Below are positions 40,525-52,429 of a stretch of DNA of 64,000 bases, piece after piece (positions within the stretch are counted from its first letter, which is position 1; each line of letters starts with the position of its first letter). Both the position numbers and the translations under genes were made by a program. The stretch covers positions 1,013,012-1,077,011 of the forward strand of contig VZRN01006818.1 of assembly GCA_013397935.1 (NCBI GenBank), written 5' to 3'. The notes under the pieces were generated by a model. It was not told where the DNA came from. It was given only the letters and a program-made list of their open reading frames with translations, and searched no databases. This stretch comes from Dasyornis broadbenti. Taxonomy: Eukaryota > Chordata > Aves > Passeriformes > Dasyornithidae.

Positions 40525-41360
40525 TTGGGGATGACTTCTGAAGATCATGTCCTCCAGCTCCTTTTCAAAGCAGGGCCAACTTTACAGTTATGTTACATTG
40601 TCCACAATCTTGTCCAGTCAAGTTTTTATTATTTCCAAGGATAGATGTTCAAGGATGGAAATACCACAGCCTCTCTGAGCACCAGTTCCAATATTCAACC
40701 ACCTATTCATTAATTTTTTTTTTCTTGCTATCTGTTTGGGATTTCTGTTGTTGCAGTCTGTGTTGTTGTTTGTGTCTGTTGCCTCTTATCACCATTCACC
40801 TTCGAGAATACAATTCTTTCCTCTCTATACCCTCTTATTAGGCAGTTGAAGGCAGCAGTAAGATTCCTTCTCCTTAGTCTTGCCTTCTAAAAGCTGAACA
40901 AATCCATTTGTCTCAGGGTCTTTTTGTAGAATGTTGGTGACCCACTGCTGGACTCACTCTGGTAGGTCAGCTGGGGAGCCCCAAACTGGACCCAATACTC
41001 TCACAAGTGCCATTCAGAGGGGTGTGAGCACTTCCCATGACTATTGCTAATACACCCCAGTATGTGTTTAACCTTCATCACTGCAAAGGCACTTTGCAGT
41101 GATACTGATGTGATCTGATGAAGTGATTGATACTCACTTTATTGTCTGCCAGGATCCTCAGGCCCTTTCCTGCAAAGATGCTTTCTTGAGAGTCTACCCT
41201 CTGCATGGGTTTTCCCCATCCTAGTTGCAGGAGTTTGCATATGTTCTTAGTGAACTCCTGTCAGTAACTTCCTCTCAGTCTATTTCTCCAGGCTGTTGAG
41301 ATCCCTCTGAGTTGTAGTCCTGCCCTCCAGCTATCAATTTATTCCCCACAACTGAGGGGA
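40525..41360 (-). mobile_element. old CR1 LINE fragment (3' part, degraded)
   Basis: Read on the minus strand this is a diverged CR1 copy with its 3' end at the low coordinates. On the + strand the CR1 complement is evident in several blocks: CAAAGCAGGGCCAAC (about 40568), ATCTTGTCCAGTCAAG (40608), CAGCCTCTCTGAGCACCAG (40669), CCCAAACTGGACCCAATAC (about 40980) and CTGCATGGGTTTTCCCCATC (about 41201). A block near 41220-41330 derives from the end of ORF2. Many substitutions and indels destroy all frames. It lies about 80 bp from the next CR1 in the same orientation. Borders are approximate. Confidence 0.8.
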
Positions 41361-41437
41361 AAGGAGACAAATACTTACAGTCAGAAAAAAAAATTCTTAG
41401 GGCTATCATAACATCTGTATAGGTATTATTTTTATAT

Positions 41438-41701
41438 AGAACCATAGAATATCTCAAATTGGAAAGGACCCATAAGGATCATGAAGTCCAACTCCCTGCT
41501 CCTTGCAGTGCTACCTAAAGCTAAACCATATGGCTAAAAGCATTGTTCAGATGCCCCTTGACCTCTCACAGGCTTGATGCCATGACCAGTTCCCTGAAAA
41601 GCCTGTTGCAGTGACCAAACATCTTCAGTGAGAACTCTTCCTAATGTGCAGTCTGACCTTGCCATGATGCAGCTTCATTCCACTTCCTTGTGTTTTTGCC
41701 T
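41438..41701 (-). mobile_element. CR1 LINE, 3' terminal fragment
   Basis: The + strand shows the complement of a CR1 3' UTR. It starts AGAACCATAGAATATC, then AAATTGGAAAGGACCC and AAGTCCAACTCCCTGCTCC, and continues through the GCATTGTTCAGATGCCCCTT and CATGACCAGTTCCCTG blocks. The terminal octamer (CATAGAAT) is at the low-coordinate end, so the element is on the minus strand and 5'-truncated near 41,700. It resembles the CR1 subfamilies with the GACCCAYAAGGATCAT block and differs from the copies at 49.5 and 58.6 kb. Confidence 0.87.
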
Positions 41702-44700
41702 TTGTAATTACTTTTTTAGAGAAGTGTAAGAAAATTCACCGTAAATAAAGGAAAAGCTTGCAAAATGAAATATCCACTTGGCTGTAAGGATTCTGATTCT
41801 AGCTCATGAGTACTTGAGCAGAATGTATATTATGTGGAATAGCTGGAAGTGTAACCAGTGAAAGTGCATTGACCCACCATGTTTAAATTTTTTCTGATAA
41901 TAAAAATTGTTTCTGGTGCAGGCCCTTTTTTGGTTTTTTTGCATAGTATGGCAATACTTGGGCCTCTGCCTCATAGGAATGTGCAATTTATTTCAACAGT
42001 ATAACTTTCGCTAGCATGTATCTTGTTTATACCTTATGCTGCTTGCTTACTTGAAGGTTTTCTTCCTGTGCTTTTCATGCTCTAAATAAAAGCAGTAGAA
42101 AAGTTCCTAAAGACTCTGGTGAGAGAAGTAGGTCCAATGTGAGATGAATACATCATTTCTGCAGGTCTGAACTTCTGGGTCATATTATCAGAGATGTAGA
42201 CAATATTCACAGGTGTGAACTCAGCTGCTGCACAAATTCAGAGAGTGTGTCAGAATAGGTGCCTGACATTATGGGATGAAGGAGTATATGCAGGGATAAA
42301 AAAAGTTTTGGCAGAAGAACTGATTGTACTTCTCTGTTAATTCCCCATACAAAAAACACTTAAAGCCTCAGTTTTGCATATGATTCTACTTAGGAAGATT
42401 ACCATGTCATGTGGTGATCAATGAAGTTATTCTTACCTTTTCAAAAGGACTGTGCAACCTTTAATTAGCATGAGGAAGCTCTTTATCTCTAGAGAAAGGC
42501 CCTTCAGAAGCACAGTGCCTGAAGCATCATAGTGATGCGGAGGACAAAATGCCTTTTATTAAGACATCAATCCTGCTTCCCGCAATATCAGATCTCTGCC
42601 TGCAGCAATCCCCAGCATTTCTAGGCTTATCAGAGCTGATGAGGTGGAAGCTGTTGGTACTCTTGCCAGTTTGCATGCAGAAGCATCAATTAAAATTCAA
42701 TAAATGTTAGCAATACTTGAAGTGATGTAGTTCCTCTGCTATACCTGATTTGTACTGCACCATCCTCTAGTCAGTATTAATTTCACACATGGATTTCCTT
42801 TTGAGAGACTCCTGCAACTGAAGCTCAGAGAGAGCATCTCCATCAGAACGTGGTTAGTGTGATGGTCCCAAGGCTTTATGGTCCAATCCAGTCCTGCACA
42901 GAGCATGAGCTGGGTACTCCCAATGAAGGCTGCTACCCAAAGAGTTGAAATGCACAAAATGGTATCAGGTCCAAGCCCTTGTATATTTTATTGTCCAGAA
43001 TGAAATTCAGGGTAAAATGTTCTTTTTCTGCTGCTGTCCTAACCAAAAGGTGACCAAAACCCATAAGCATTTTTGCTTTGTCAGGCTACAGGGGCTATAG
43101 CTGAATTCATCTTTCATGGTCCAGTGCTTTTCGAATGCAGGTCCTCTTCTGAGTATTGCATATATCAGAGACCTGCTGAAGCACAGTGTGGGTTAGGGGC
43201 ATGGGAAGGGTAAGCAAATATACAAAGTTTCTTTTAGTATGAAAGTAATTGTTCACATGGGTTTCATGCTAATAGGCAACATGGACATGTCAGGAGACCT
43301 GGGATGGCAGGCAGGAACAGGAGCTTGGAAGTTTGTGTGCTCCACTGCTAACTACACACATGTGGAGAATTACCTTTGTTCATGGTCATGCTGAATGGCT
43401 AAAACCCTGTGCTTTTAGGGATTCAAAAGCTAGAGACTCTCTCACCAGCAGGATCTAACTGAGAAGGTATTTTCAGAGCACAACTGTTGTTCTGAATCAG
43501 GATGGCTTTAACAAAGCAGGGCCTGGAGCCCTTCTGTCCCATTTCTCAACAGAGCCTTCCCCCTCCTGCTTTTGCAGATTCATACTTTCTGCCCCTTCCC
43601 AGAAATATTTTGGAGGCGATACAAAGAAAAGTCTTGTTGCAGCCCTGTCCCTACTCAAAAATATCCTGTGCGGCTGAGTGGTGAAAGTATTCACGCCAGA
43701 AAAGTGGGTTCATATCCCTTCTTACAGTGGAGGACTAATAAATGCTACATTATGGGCTGCATGAAAGCAGCCTTCATTTACATACCTAGGCATAAAAAAG
43801 GCTCTGAGGAGGGATCTTAATTGACTAGCAATCTCAGCAAAAGATATCACAAAATCATAACACTGCTTGCAATCTATATAAATATAAATAAATACTTCAA
43901 CATAAGCTGCCCATAAGTCTGCAAGAGTGTCATATTTGCCAAAGGCTGCAGAATGATTTTTTCTACAAGAATCTATCTGCAAATATCGTGAAAATAATTT
44001 TCTAATTTCACAATAAGCATCATCATTATGATTTTGCTTCCACAGTGTCTTCTTACTTCCCATTATCTCCTCCTTTTTAATGCCTGTAGCTAAATCTGCT
44101 AATAATGGGATGGAATAGGGATTAGTTTGTGCTTCTGTTGGCAGCTTTTCATAGGGGAGGTGGAACAAGATGATTATATCCTCTCAGGGGCTCCTTTGCC
44201 CTGGCTCTTGTGAAAGAACATCTTGCCTTGATGATGTTGTGAGATGCTTCAAAATGTCAGCAGTGGCAACACTTTTGCTGACAGTCTCAGCAAAAAAAAG
44301 GCTGAAAGTAATCAAATAGGTTGCAATGCAGAGACAACTGGAAAATAAGCAGGTAAAATTGTAGGTATTTGTAGGGGTGAGGGACAGTACTAAAAGCTTG
44401 ACTGAGTACAGGCACATGTGTTTCAACTACCTCAACATTTCAGATTGATTAGGAGCATGTTTCAGAATACAAGATAGTCTTGACTGGTGCCTGGGTTAAA
44501 CATGGGTTAAATACACAGGGAAGTGATTTGTATGTACCACATGGAAGGGAATTTTTGAGTAACCTGCCAGCTGCCTTCACTGCAGACACTCCTTACATGG
44601 GGCTGTCTCAAGAGTAAGCAGGATGGGCGGGCGAGGGGCTTCTTGTCTGCTGATGGTGGCTTAGGAGCAGATGGTGAACATGAATAAAGATTCCCTCCCT

Positions 44701-45819
44701 ATGTTCGGGCTGTGGCTTCTGCTGCACGTCTTCCTGCAGTTCAGGCCAGCCAGGCACCAGCTTTCAACTGCATGTCAGCCGTGGTCTTGTTAGCAGCACG
44801 GTCAAGCCTTAAACATCATGCTTAGAGTCAGGCAGTGTGCTTTTAAAATATTTTTCATTAATTAAATGAACAGTTCTGGCAGAACTTCAAGGTTTGAATA
44901 TCAGCTTGGACATGTGAAATCCCAGGTGCCTTATATGGTACTCATTCTCAGACAGTTTTGCCAAGGAAGGAAGTGGGATATTTGAGCAAGTTGTCAAAAC
45001 TCCAGGGTCCTAGACTTCACACTGAGTTTAGCAGATGTTTCATAAAACACAGTCACAGCTATAGTGAAAGATGGCAGAGAAAGTTAGAGAAATTATATTA
45101 CTTTTGCGTTTAGCTCTTAGATTTCTGCACATCTTCTGTAAACAGGTATATGGAAACTGTTTTCCTCATTCTTTTTTTTTTTTCTTTCCAGCATTGATCA
45201 TGAGGTGTCTGTGGCCCTGTATAGTCGGCCTGATTATCTGCTTTCTCAAATACATGACATTCTGATATTATTATGCTGTCATTCATACTGGTACAACTAA
45301 TATGCAGAATCTTGTCAATAGACAAAAAAATAATGAAAAAGACAAAAGCAAAAGCAAGTATTTAGAATTTGTTGGCAGTTTCAAAAGCTTGATGAAGAGG
45401 TAAAAGTGAGTATATAAATGTTTATTGAGTTGTGTTAGCATGAAAAAAAAGCTCTTCTGGTTTGGTTGTGAAACAAGATACTACAAATTTTATCCATTCT
45501 TCTACATCATCCTTCAAAGGTCTCTTCTTATAGTGTCTGCTTCTTTTTCTGCAAAGCCCTATGTCAGTACTGTGGGACCTAAAGCATTTAAGCCTACACA
45601 AGCACATCACTCTCTTTCTCCCCTACTCTTGTTTTATAATTTGAGCAGTCTCTTTTATTAATGCTCATGGTAGTTTGATTTAAATTAATTCTTCCTCATC
45701 TTGTTTTATTTATTAAGAGGTTTTGGGTTTGATTTGTCATGGTTTTTTACTTCTTTTTTTTATGTATTAGAAGCTATATCTTTTGAAAATCTCCTGCAAA
45801 GTGAGTTTTAAAAAACACC

Positions 45820-45856
45820 AGTAGTAGTACTAGTACTAGTAATAGTAGTAGTAGTA
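45820..45856. repeat. (AGT)n trinucleotide microsatellite, imperfect
   Basis: AGTAGTAGTACTAGTACTAG followed by further TAG units; interrupted by ACT and AAT. It is followed by an AAT-rich tract to about 45880. Confidence 0.9.
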
Positions 45857-46176
45857 ATTATAAAATTAATAATAATAGAATAATTCTCTTCATGCTTCTT
45901 CCTAAAGGCACAAGAATGCGACTGTTATATCTGCTTCATTTCTCCCAATTTGAACTGAATTAGTGATGAAAACTCAGGACTTAATTCAGTACTACAGTGC
46001 TGCCAGTCAAGAGACAGACGTGAGAGCATTAACAAATGGCCATCCTGAGTAGAGCAACACTCAGGACCTTCACTGATAGAAAACTGGACCCATTTCAGTT
46101 GTGCTGTAATGCAGCAATTGGACTAACATGAAGGATCTTCCAAGTTCAGACAAACCAGGCTTCTTCAAATGTTCTC

Positions 46177-46210
46177 AAAAAAAAAAAAAAAAAAAAGAAA
46201 GGAAAAAAGA
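46177..46210. repeat. A20 run followed by GA-rich tract
   Basis: Twenty A residues (46177-46196), then GAAAGGAAAAAAG. No adjacent retroposon body is recognised. Confidence 0.88.
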
Positions 46211-49124
46211 AACACTAATAAAGGTTGCATTGGGGGAAGTCAGTTCAGTTCTGGAATGAGCTGATGGGGAAGAAATTCAAACAAGACTGTCTGAACATCT
46301 CTGCTTCCGCGGCCAAGGCAGCCACGGGAAATATCCTAAGCAAACACAATGCCACAACAATAGGCAATCTGCATGACCTTCTGCTTACTCCAGCTGACAT
46401 ATCTGAAAATCAAATTAACCTCTGGCTTTTATGGGTCATGGTCTTTCAACTATTGTGTGTAACAACCTAAGAAACCAGATAGAAAAGATGCTTTTTAACA
46501 GATTTAAAGCAATAAAACAAGAATCATGATCTTCCACCAAATAGCTGACGTAGAATAAACACGCTGACCTTCTGGAAAGGTAATTATTTGTGATTGCACA
46601 TCTGTGTTTACAATGTTTTCTTAATTTAAAGTATTTTTTTAAAGTCTTTAATTAGTTCTGTGGAGCTGGAGTCCCTTTTGAGAGCGATACATGCACCTCA
46701 AATACATTCAAGTAAGGAGAGTAAATAATTAATATGCCATAACCTAATGCTGGTTATTGCCAATTGTTTTTAAGCTTAGCCACTGAAAACAGTTCTCACT
46801 GTGGTGCAGGGCATTTCCTTTTGTCCTGTGTTTTCACACTCCTTTACCCTCCCCTGGCGTTCTTTCCTAAAGCCCTGCCTGAAGTGGGAGGTGCCAAGGG
46901 CTCACTGCCCATGGCTGGCAGGATCCCTCAGCCTCCAAGGATGCAGTGCAGTCATGGTGTCCCATGGCTGGTCCAAAACTTGTCACCAGCCTCGGGAAAG
47001 CTGACTCTGATCTCCCTGAAGACAGAGATTCTGCTGGTGCTTGCTGCCTTCTTCTGCCCAGCACAGTGTGGGGCTGGCAGTGATGGTGATGGGGCAGTTT
47101 TGGGGGCTGCTCAGCCCAGGTTTAGAAGCTCCAGCCCTCACAAAACCACCTACCTGAGCCAAAAACAGGAACCATAGTAACAGCTACACTCTTGTCCTTT
47201 GTGCCTGTGCTTTGCTATCCCAGACCAAAAAGGTATTTCCTCCCTGAATTTCAGTATACCTCCATTTGCAATTTTACAGTTCCATAAGAAACCCGTGATT
47301 AAGAAAAATCTGCAAATGTCTATATTTATGTATTATTTATTTAATAATAAAGGATGTATGTTGGTGAGGAGCACTGTGAGAGATTTCCCTTGACAGTGCT
47401 TAAAATAACCCTGCTGGGCAGACCTCTGTTTCAGCAGCAGTTAGGGGGAGATGAGGGCCTGAAAGTCAGGGTGAAAGAACTCCCTGTTGTGATAGCAAGG
47501 AGAGAGTCTGCAGCACAAGAACAGACCAAAGAAAAGTGTTGACACCACAAAGACAGCAGTGATGTTCCATTAAATCTGATGAAGCCTGAAATTCAAAGCT
47601 GGTCGGAAAGGCTTGTATGAACTGCATGGGAAGCAGTTAAAAATGCTGATAAGCAGGTATCTCTCAGAGCCTGTTGGCAGCTACAGGAATGTAGCAGGTT
47701 TTAAAGGATGAAGTTCTTTGAGAGAAGTTTCTCAGGAAAGTTTGGTCTCTTAGTGCTTTCAGTCAAACTCAACCACACCCTGAGTTTAAACAAACACGTG
47801 TGAGGAGTACAGTGACAACACTGTGCCGCTCTGTTTCCTGTGTTTCCCGGTTTGTTCTCAAATGTTCCTCACAAGGGATTTTGTGATGCGGGATTCTAGC
47901 TCACACATACAATTACCATTTCATTCTAGATGCCCTAAAGCCATCCAGTGAGTGTCCACATCCAGGTATTTTTTTTAACAGGGGTCTGAAACTTGTGTTT
48001 GGGACTGCAGTATGCTGAGCTTGCTGTCCCTCTCAATGAGTGCACAGGGGGCTCAGCCCAGCAGAGCAGTGGCCATGCCCCAGCCTTTTTATGTGACATC
48101 TCTGCCTGGAGGGCCTTGTCTCAAGGCAGGGTCTCTTCCCTGAGCACAAACTTGTGAATGACCAGAAATCCTCCCAAGGATGGAAACAGGAAACAAGTCT
48201 CTGCCTCTCCTGGGAAAGAAATTAGATGCTTAAGACATGGTGAGAAGTGGTTTGTGGGGGAAGCAGCTACTACACAGGAAAAAATAGTTGAGATTTTAAG
48301 ATGGAGCAGCAGAAGGTTGAAGTGGAAAAGACATCTAGCAATTATAAAGACACTAATTCAGTAATACAGATGATGATCATTTTGGACTATTATCATAATA
48401 ATGCCCTTATTTGTTGCATAATAATGTTTCAGCGAAGACTGCAGTTCTTGGTGAAAAAGAAGTTTGGAAACTACTGATTTAATGAATAAAGGGTGATTTG
48501 GTAAGCTTTAGTAAATACTAATGATTTAAACAACATTGCCTGTAATTTTAGAGCCATATATTAAACATTGTTATGAAGATTTTAATATAGGAAATTCATA
48601 GCCGTTTAAGCCACCTTGATTCTGTTGTTCTGCAAAACACGGCCATAAAAGCTTCATAGAAACTAAAGGGTTAGAACTTGTTTCCAACTGCTTCTGAAGC
48701 TGCCAAGGAAAGCAAGCCTGATTTTTAGAAAGTTCTTCCACTTGGCTTCAGCCACCTTTTAGTTTCAGCAAAATTGTGTGCTCTTAGCAGCTCTTGAAAA
48801 ACAGTGCATTTCCATCAGGTTCCCATAGCTGTATTTTGGATCTGAAGTTAAGCACTTGACTGTGAATTTCTGACTAAATAGTACTTTTTAAAGAAGTCCT
48901 AGTGATTATAATTCATCAAAAGTAGGGGCTTATATTGCTGCCTTCAACACTCAGTTTTTCCTGTTGTTACCTAACATACGCATTATCAATTCAGATTGAT
49001 ACGCTGATTCAGAAAAATAATCTTACTGTATCATAATAATATTACTGTAAGGATTCATAAGCCTAAATAAATTTTTATGTGATAACTTGCCAGAATTGCT
49101 CACCCATGCAAAATTAGTGATGTG

Positions 49125-49192
49125 CCAACATTGGCAGATTAGCACATAACCATATTGAGCCAATATTGGCAGGATTAGCACATAACCATATT
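49125..49192. repeat. imperfect tandem duplication (about 33-bp unit, 35-bp offset)
   Basis: CCAACATTGGCAGATTAGCA (from 49125) recurs as CCAATATTGGCAGGATTAGC (from 49160), both followed by the same ACATAACCATATT ending. One substitution and one inserted G separate the copies, so it is older than the 31-bp duplication at 31,874. Confidence 0.9.
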
Positions 49193-49543
49193 TTCTGTAC
49201 TTTTTTTGGCAATAATCATTAAACCAAATACAGGAGTAAAGGGGAGCTGCAGTGCGTGTGGGTTTCGTTTTGATAGCTTGGGTAACAGCAATGGTCACAG
49301 TGAAATGAGATAATGCAGGTGTTAGCACAACAAAGTTTCCAGAGGAAAATTCCAGCGTTATTCTTGATAATCTCCTTACAACTGGTGCTGAAGCCCATTG
49401 CTTCTCCCCAGGTAAACTGAAGCACTCTCAGCCAGGGCTACTTCAACGAAGTCACAAAATCACAGAATGGGCAAAGCTGGAAGGAACCACAGTGGATCAT
49501 CTGGTCCAACTTCCCTGCTCTAGCAGGGTCATCCCAGAGCACA

Positions 49544-49975
49544 CTATGCAGGATTGCATCCAGACAGTTTTTGAATATCTCCAGTGAGGGAGACTCCACA
49601 CCCTCTCTGGACCCTGTTCCAGTGCTCAGTCACCTGCACAGCAAAGAAGTTCTTCCTCATATTCAGATGGAACTTCCTGTGCATCAGTTTCTGCCCATCG
49701 CCTCTTGCCCTATTGCTGGGCACCACCAAGAAGAGCCCAGCTCCATCCCCTTGACACCCTCCCTTCAGATACTGATGGGCATTGATGAGGTTCCCTCTAT
49801 TACCACTTCTCGAGGCTGAACGGGTCCAGGTCTCTCAGTCTCTCCTCATAAGGGAGATGCTTCAGTCCGTTAATCATCTTTGTAGCCCTCCACTCAACCT
49901 GCTCCATGAACTCCATGTCTCTGTGGTACTAGGGAGCCCAAAACTAGGCAGAGTACTCCAGATGTGGCCTCACTA
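49544..49975 (-). pseudogene. CR1 ORF2 C-terminal remnant
   Basis: The minus-strand frame 49544-49729 carries pieces characteristic of the end of CR1 ORF2, such as RARGDGQKLMHRKF, LNMRKNFFAVQVTEHWNRV and the following SLTGDIQKL. Upstream, about 49,780-49,975, lies sequence for the preceding HLPYEERLRDL-like stretch, interrupted by a stop and frameshifts. It is part of the internally deleted CR1, not a host gene. Confidence 0.85.
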
Positions 49976-49984
49976 CATCTGCCA

Positions 49985-50375
49985 TCTGCTGTTCAGCCAG
50001 TTTTGAATCCACCTCACTGTCCGCTCATCCAGCCCACACTTCCTGAGTTTTCTTATAAGGACATTATGAGAGACACTGTCGAAAACCTTGCTGAAGTTAA
50101 GGTAGACAATATTCACTGCTCTCCCCTCATCCATTCATCCAGTTGTTTCATTGTAGAAGGTAATCAGGCTGGTGAAGCATGATTTACCTTGAGTGAATCC
50201 ATGCTGACTACTCCTGATCACTTTCTTGTCTTTCCTCTGGATAGAGATAGCCTCCAGAATGAGGCACTCCATAACTTTTCCAGGGATTGAGGTGAGGCTG
50301 ACTGGCCAGTAGTTCCCTGGGTCCTCCTTCTTGCCCTTTTTGAAGACTGAGGTGACCTTTGCTTTCTTCCATACC
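49985..50375 (-). pseudogene. CR1 ORF2 reverse-transcriptase N-terminal remnant
   Basis: The minus-strand frame contains VFKKGKKEDPGNYWPVSLTS, then IPGKVMECLILEAIS and SQHGFTQGKSCFTSLITFYN, the early RT fingers/palm blocks of CR1-type LINEs. A stop follows at an inserted GATGAATG near 50135. Past it, DEGRAVNIVYLNFSKVFDSV and HNVLIRKLRKCGLDERTVRW pieces remain readable before the deletion junction. The first palm aspartate region is partly kept (NFSKVFDS in place of the usual DFSKAFDT) and the second catalytic motif is absent. Confidence 0.9.
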
Positions 50376-50385
50376 ACCCGGATGC

Positions 50386-51850
50386 AAAGCCAGCATGGGG
50401 GCTCTGTGAAAGAGAACATGAGATCACAGCAGCTTGTGCTTCTCAGGCTGGCAGACAGTTATCTTTTGTAGAAACACAATGCTCAATACATTTTTGTATG
50501 AGTCATATGTGTTCCTCTTCAGTCTCTTCCCAAACAAGTTCTCAGTGTTTCTGTGTATCACTTCTAGCCATTAACACAGTAGTTGCATATCTTGTTTAAT
50601 AAAAAATGCATATAAGCTCAAAATGCTCTCAATAAAATAGAGATTAATTCCATAAGAACAACAACAGCAACAAAATCTATGCAGAAAACAGTAGCCTTTA
50701 TAATACAGAGAAACTTTATGTGAGACTATCTTCCAGGGTGGTCAATCTTTTGATATTTTTTAATGTAAATCTCTTCAGATAGCTTTTTATTTTCCTATTG
50801 CAGAAATAAAATACAAATTTTAAAAATAGCTAGAAGGTAACATATTACCACATTTTAAATTTGAACAAGTTCTTCTGATTCCTTTCATAAATGCCATTAA
50901 AGCCAAAAGGGAATTCTGCACTTACATTTTGAAGCATCAACATGATCATGTGATTCACACTAAAATTCAATCTGAATAGCAGCATTTTAACATAGTATGA
51001 GGGAAAACAGAGCTGCCCCAAGGTTTTTGCTTGTCCTGTACAAGGGAAGAATTATCTCTGTAGGAAAGTTAAAATAGCTGTATTATGCACATACATTTAT
51101 GTGCCTGCAAACATAGCTAATATAAAACATCTCATGCTTTTGTAGATTGTGTATGACTCTGTAAGACATGAATTCAAGTGGAAGATGTGGTTTTCGGTCT
51201 GGGCGGGATGACTGAGTCTGTCCTGGTGTGAAGGGGTGACCCGTGTGTGCACACACCCTGTCCCTGCGCTGCCCCGCTGCAGCCCTGTGCAGCTCCCTGC
51301 CAGATGGCACCGAGATGCCTGTTCAGTATCCGAGTAACTGAACCAGCCCAAGCACTGTCCTGGTGTACACGTCTGGGTGAGAGCTTGCTCTTCAAAGAGC
51401 GGCCCAGTTCACCTCTAACGGGACACGGTTAACATCCACCAGTGCAAATGGGTTCGTGTGTGGGTACACAAGCATATAGCAGCTCAGATTCAGGACCAGT
51501 TTTCTGATTTCCCCTGGTGTTGTTGCCAGTGAGGCAGTGTGATTCACAGGGGAAATTACCACAAGTGTGGCTCTCACAAAAATCACAGCTGTTGCATTGT
51601 AGAAAAGATTGGTTCCACTCCTTGTAGCCCCTATCCATCTTCTTTCTTTGCAATGCAAAGTTACAGATATGCTTGCATCCCCCCAGAGTGGAAAGGAGAC
51701 AACTCAGCTGTAATTACAAAGAAGACTTTTGAGATCAAAAGGTGTCAACAGTTTCTTGCAACTGTGTTTAGACTTCAAACTAAGTCAGCCAACAGAATAC
51801 TAAACCATGTCCTGCTGAGATGCAAATAACTTGAAAGGTGAAGAGCAGAG
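50386..51850. other. noncoding stretch
   Basis: Unique sequence without a recognised gene. A locally GC-richer patch at 51,180-51,420 produces several overlapping short frames in different phases on both strands; none resembles a known protein. Confidence 0.55.
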
Positions 51851-52429
51851 GTCTGAGTACTGCCTAGGGAGTTCTGACCCAAGTAACAGTGAGCCATATC
51901 CCTCCTTCCTTATCCCTGGTGGCATGGGGACAAGAATCAGAAGAAGGTAAAATCCATTAGTTGACATAAGAGCAGTTTAACAACTGAAGTAAAATAAAAT
52001 ATAATAAAAATTATACTAATAACAACAGCAATGAAAAAGCAGATAAGAAAACAAGAGTAATTAAAGCCAAGAAAAACAAGTGATGCACAATCCAGTTGCT
52101 TACCACCCACTGACTGATGCCCAGCCCATCCCTGTACAGGGGTGACCCTTCCCAGCCAATTCCTCTCAATTTATATACTGTTCTTGATGTTCTGTGATAT
52201 GGAATATCCCTTTGGCCAGTCTGGATCATCCATCCTGGCCATGCTCCCTCACAGCTTCATGTGCACCTGTTTGTTGGCAGAGCATGGAAAGCTGAAAAGT
52301 CCTCGACCTAAGTAAGCACTACTTAGCAACAAAGCGTCTTATCAACATTATTCTCATACTACATCCACAATATGGCACTGTACCAGATACTGGGAAAAAA
52401 TTAACTCTGTTCCAGGCGAAACCAAGACA
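51851..52429 (-). mobile_element. ERVL-type LTR (endogenous retrovirus remnant), older
   Basis: On the minus strand the element opens TGTCTTGGTTTCGCCTGG, homologous to the opening of the LTR at 23,124. It keeps the CCAAAGGGATATTCCATATC block and a TATA-like motif (TATATAAA on the minus strand, about 52,169-52,176). The TGGGTGGTAAGCAACTGGAT and TTGTGCATCACTTGTT blocks follow, and later TTAAACTGCTCTTATGTCAA, the counterpart of the ATTAAACTGTC segment. The opening is clear at 52429. The far end is eroded, and its border (about 51,850-51,890) and any target-site duplication are not resolved. No internal retroviral sequence adjoins it. It is a different, older subfamily than the 23-kb copy and lies in the opposite orientation. 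Confidence 0.87.

Larger units (their letters stand above)
41702..49124. other. noncoding stretch with simple repeats
   Basis: No gene recognised in over 7 kb. Besides the AGT microsatellite and A run listed separately it is unique sequence. The minus-strand frame 43722-44168 (148 codons) is the longest uninterrupted frame outside the island and was inspected; it shows no recognised domain and is treated as unproven. The 137-codon + frame at 46764-47177 likewise has no family resemblance. Confidence 0.5.
49452..50385 (-). mobile_element. CR1 LINE with internal deletion
   Basis: A minus-strand CR1 about 0.93 kb long. The 3' end is at 49452 (+ strand CACAAAATCACAGAATGG, complement of the terminal octamers). 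Going up in coordinate one meets the 3' UTR and the ORF2 C-terminal part (to about 49,975). There is then an abrupt jump to the N-terminal part of the reverse transcriptase domain (about 49,985-50,375). The intervening RT core, including the catalytic FADD-type motif, and the region after it are missing. A CAGATGGCAGATG repeat sits at the junction, suggesting microhomology-mediated deletion. The 5' side is truncated, as usual. The element cannot move. Confidence 0.93.

Noticed and set aside
46764..47177. 137-codon + strand frame in a GC-richer patch
   Set aside because: Overlaps other frames in the same patch and resembles no family; stop-poor composition explains its length.
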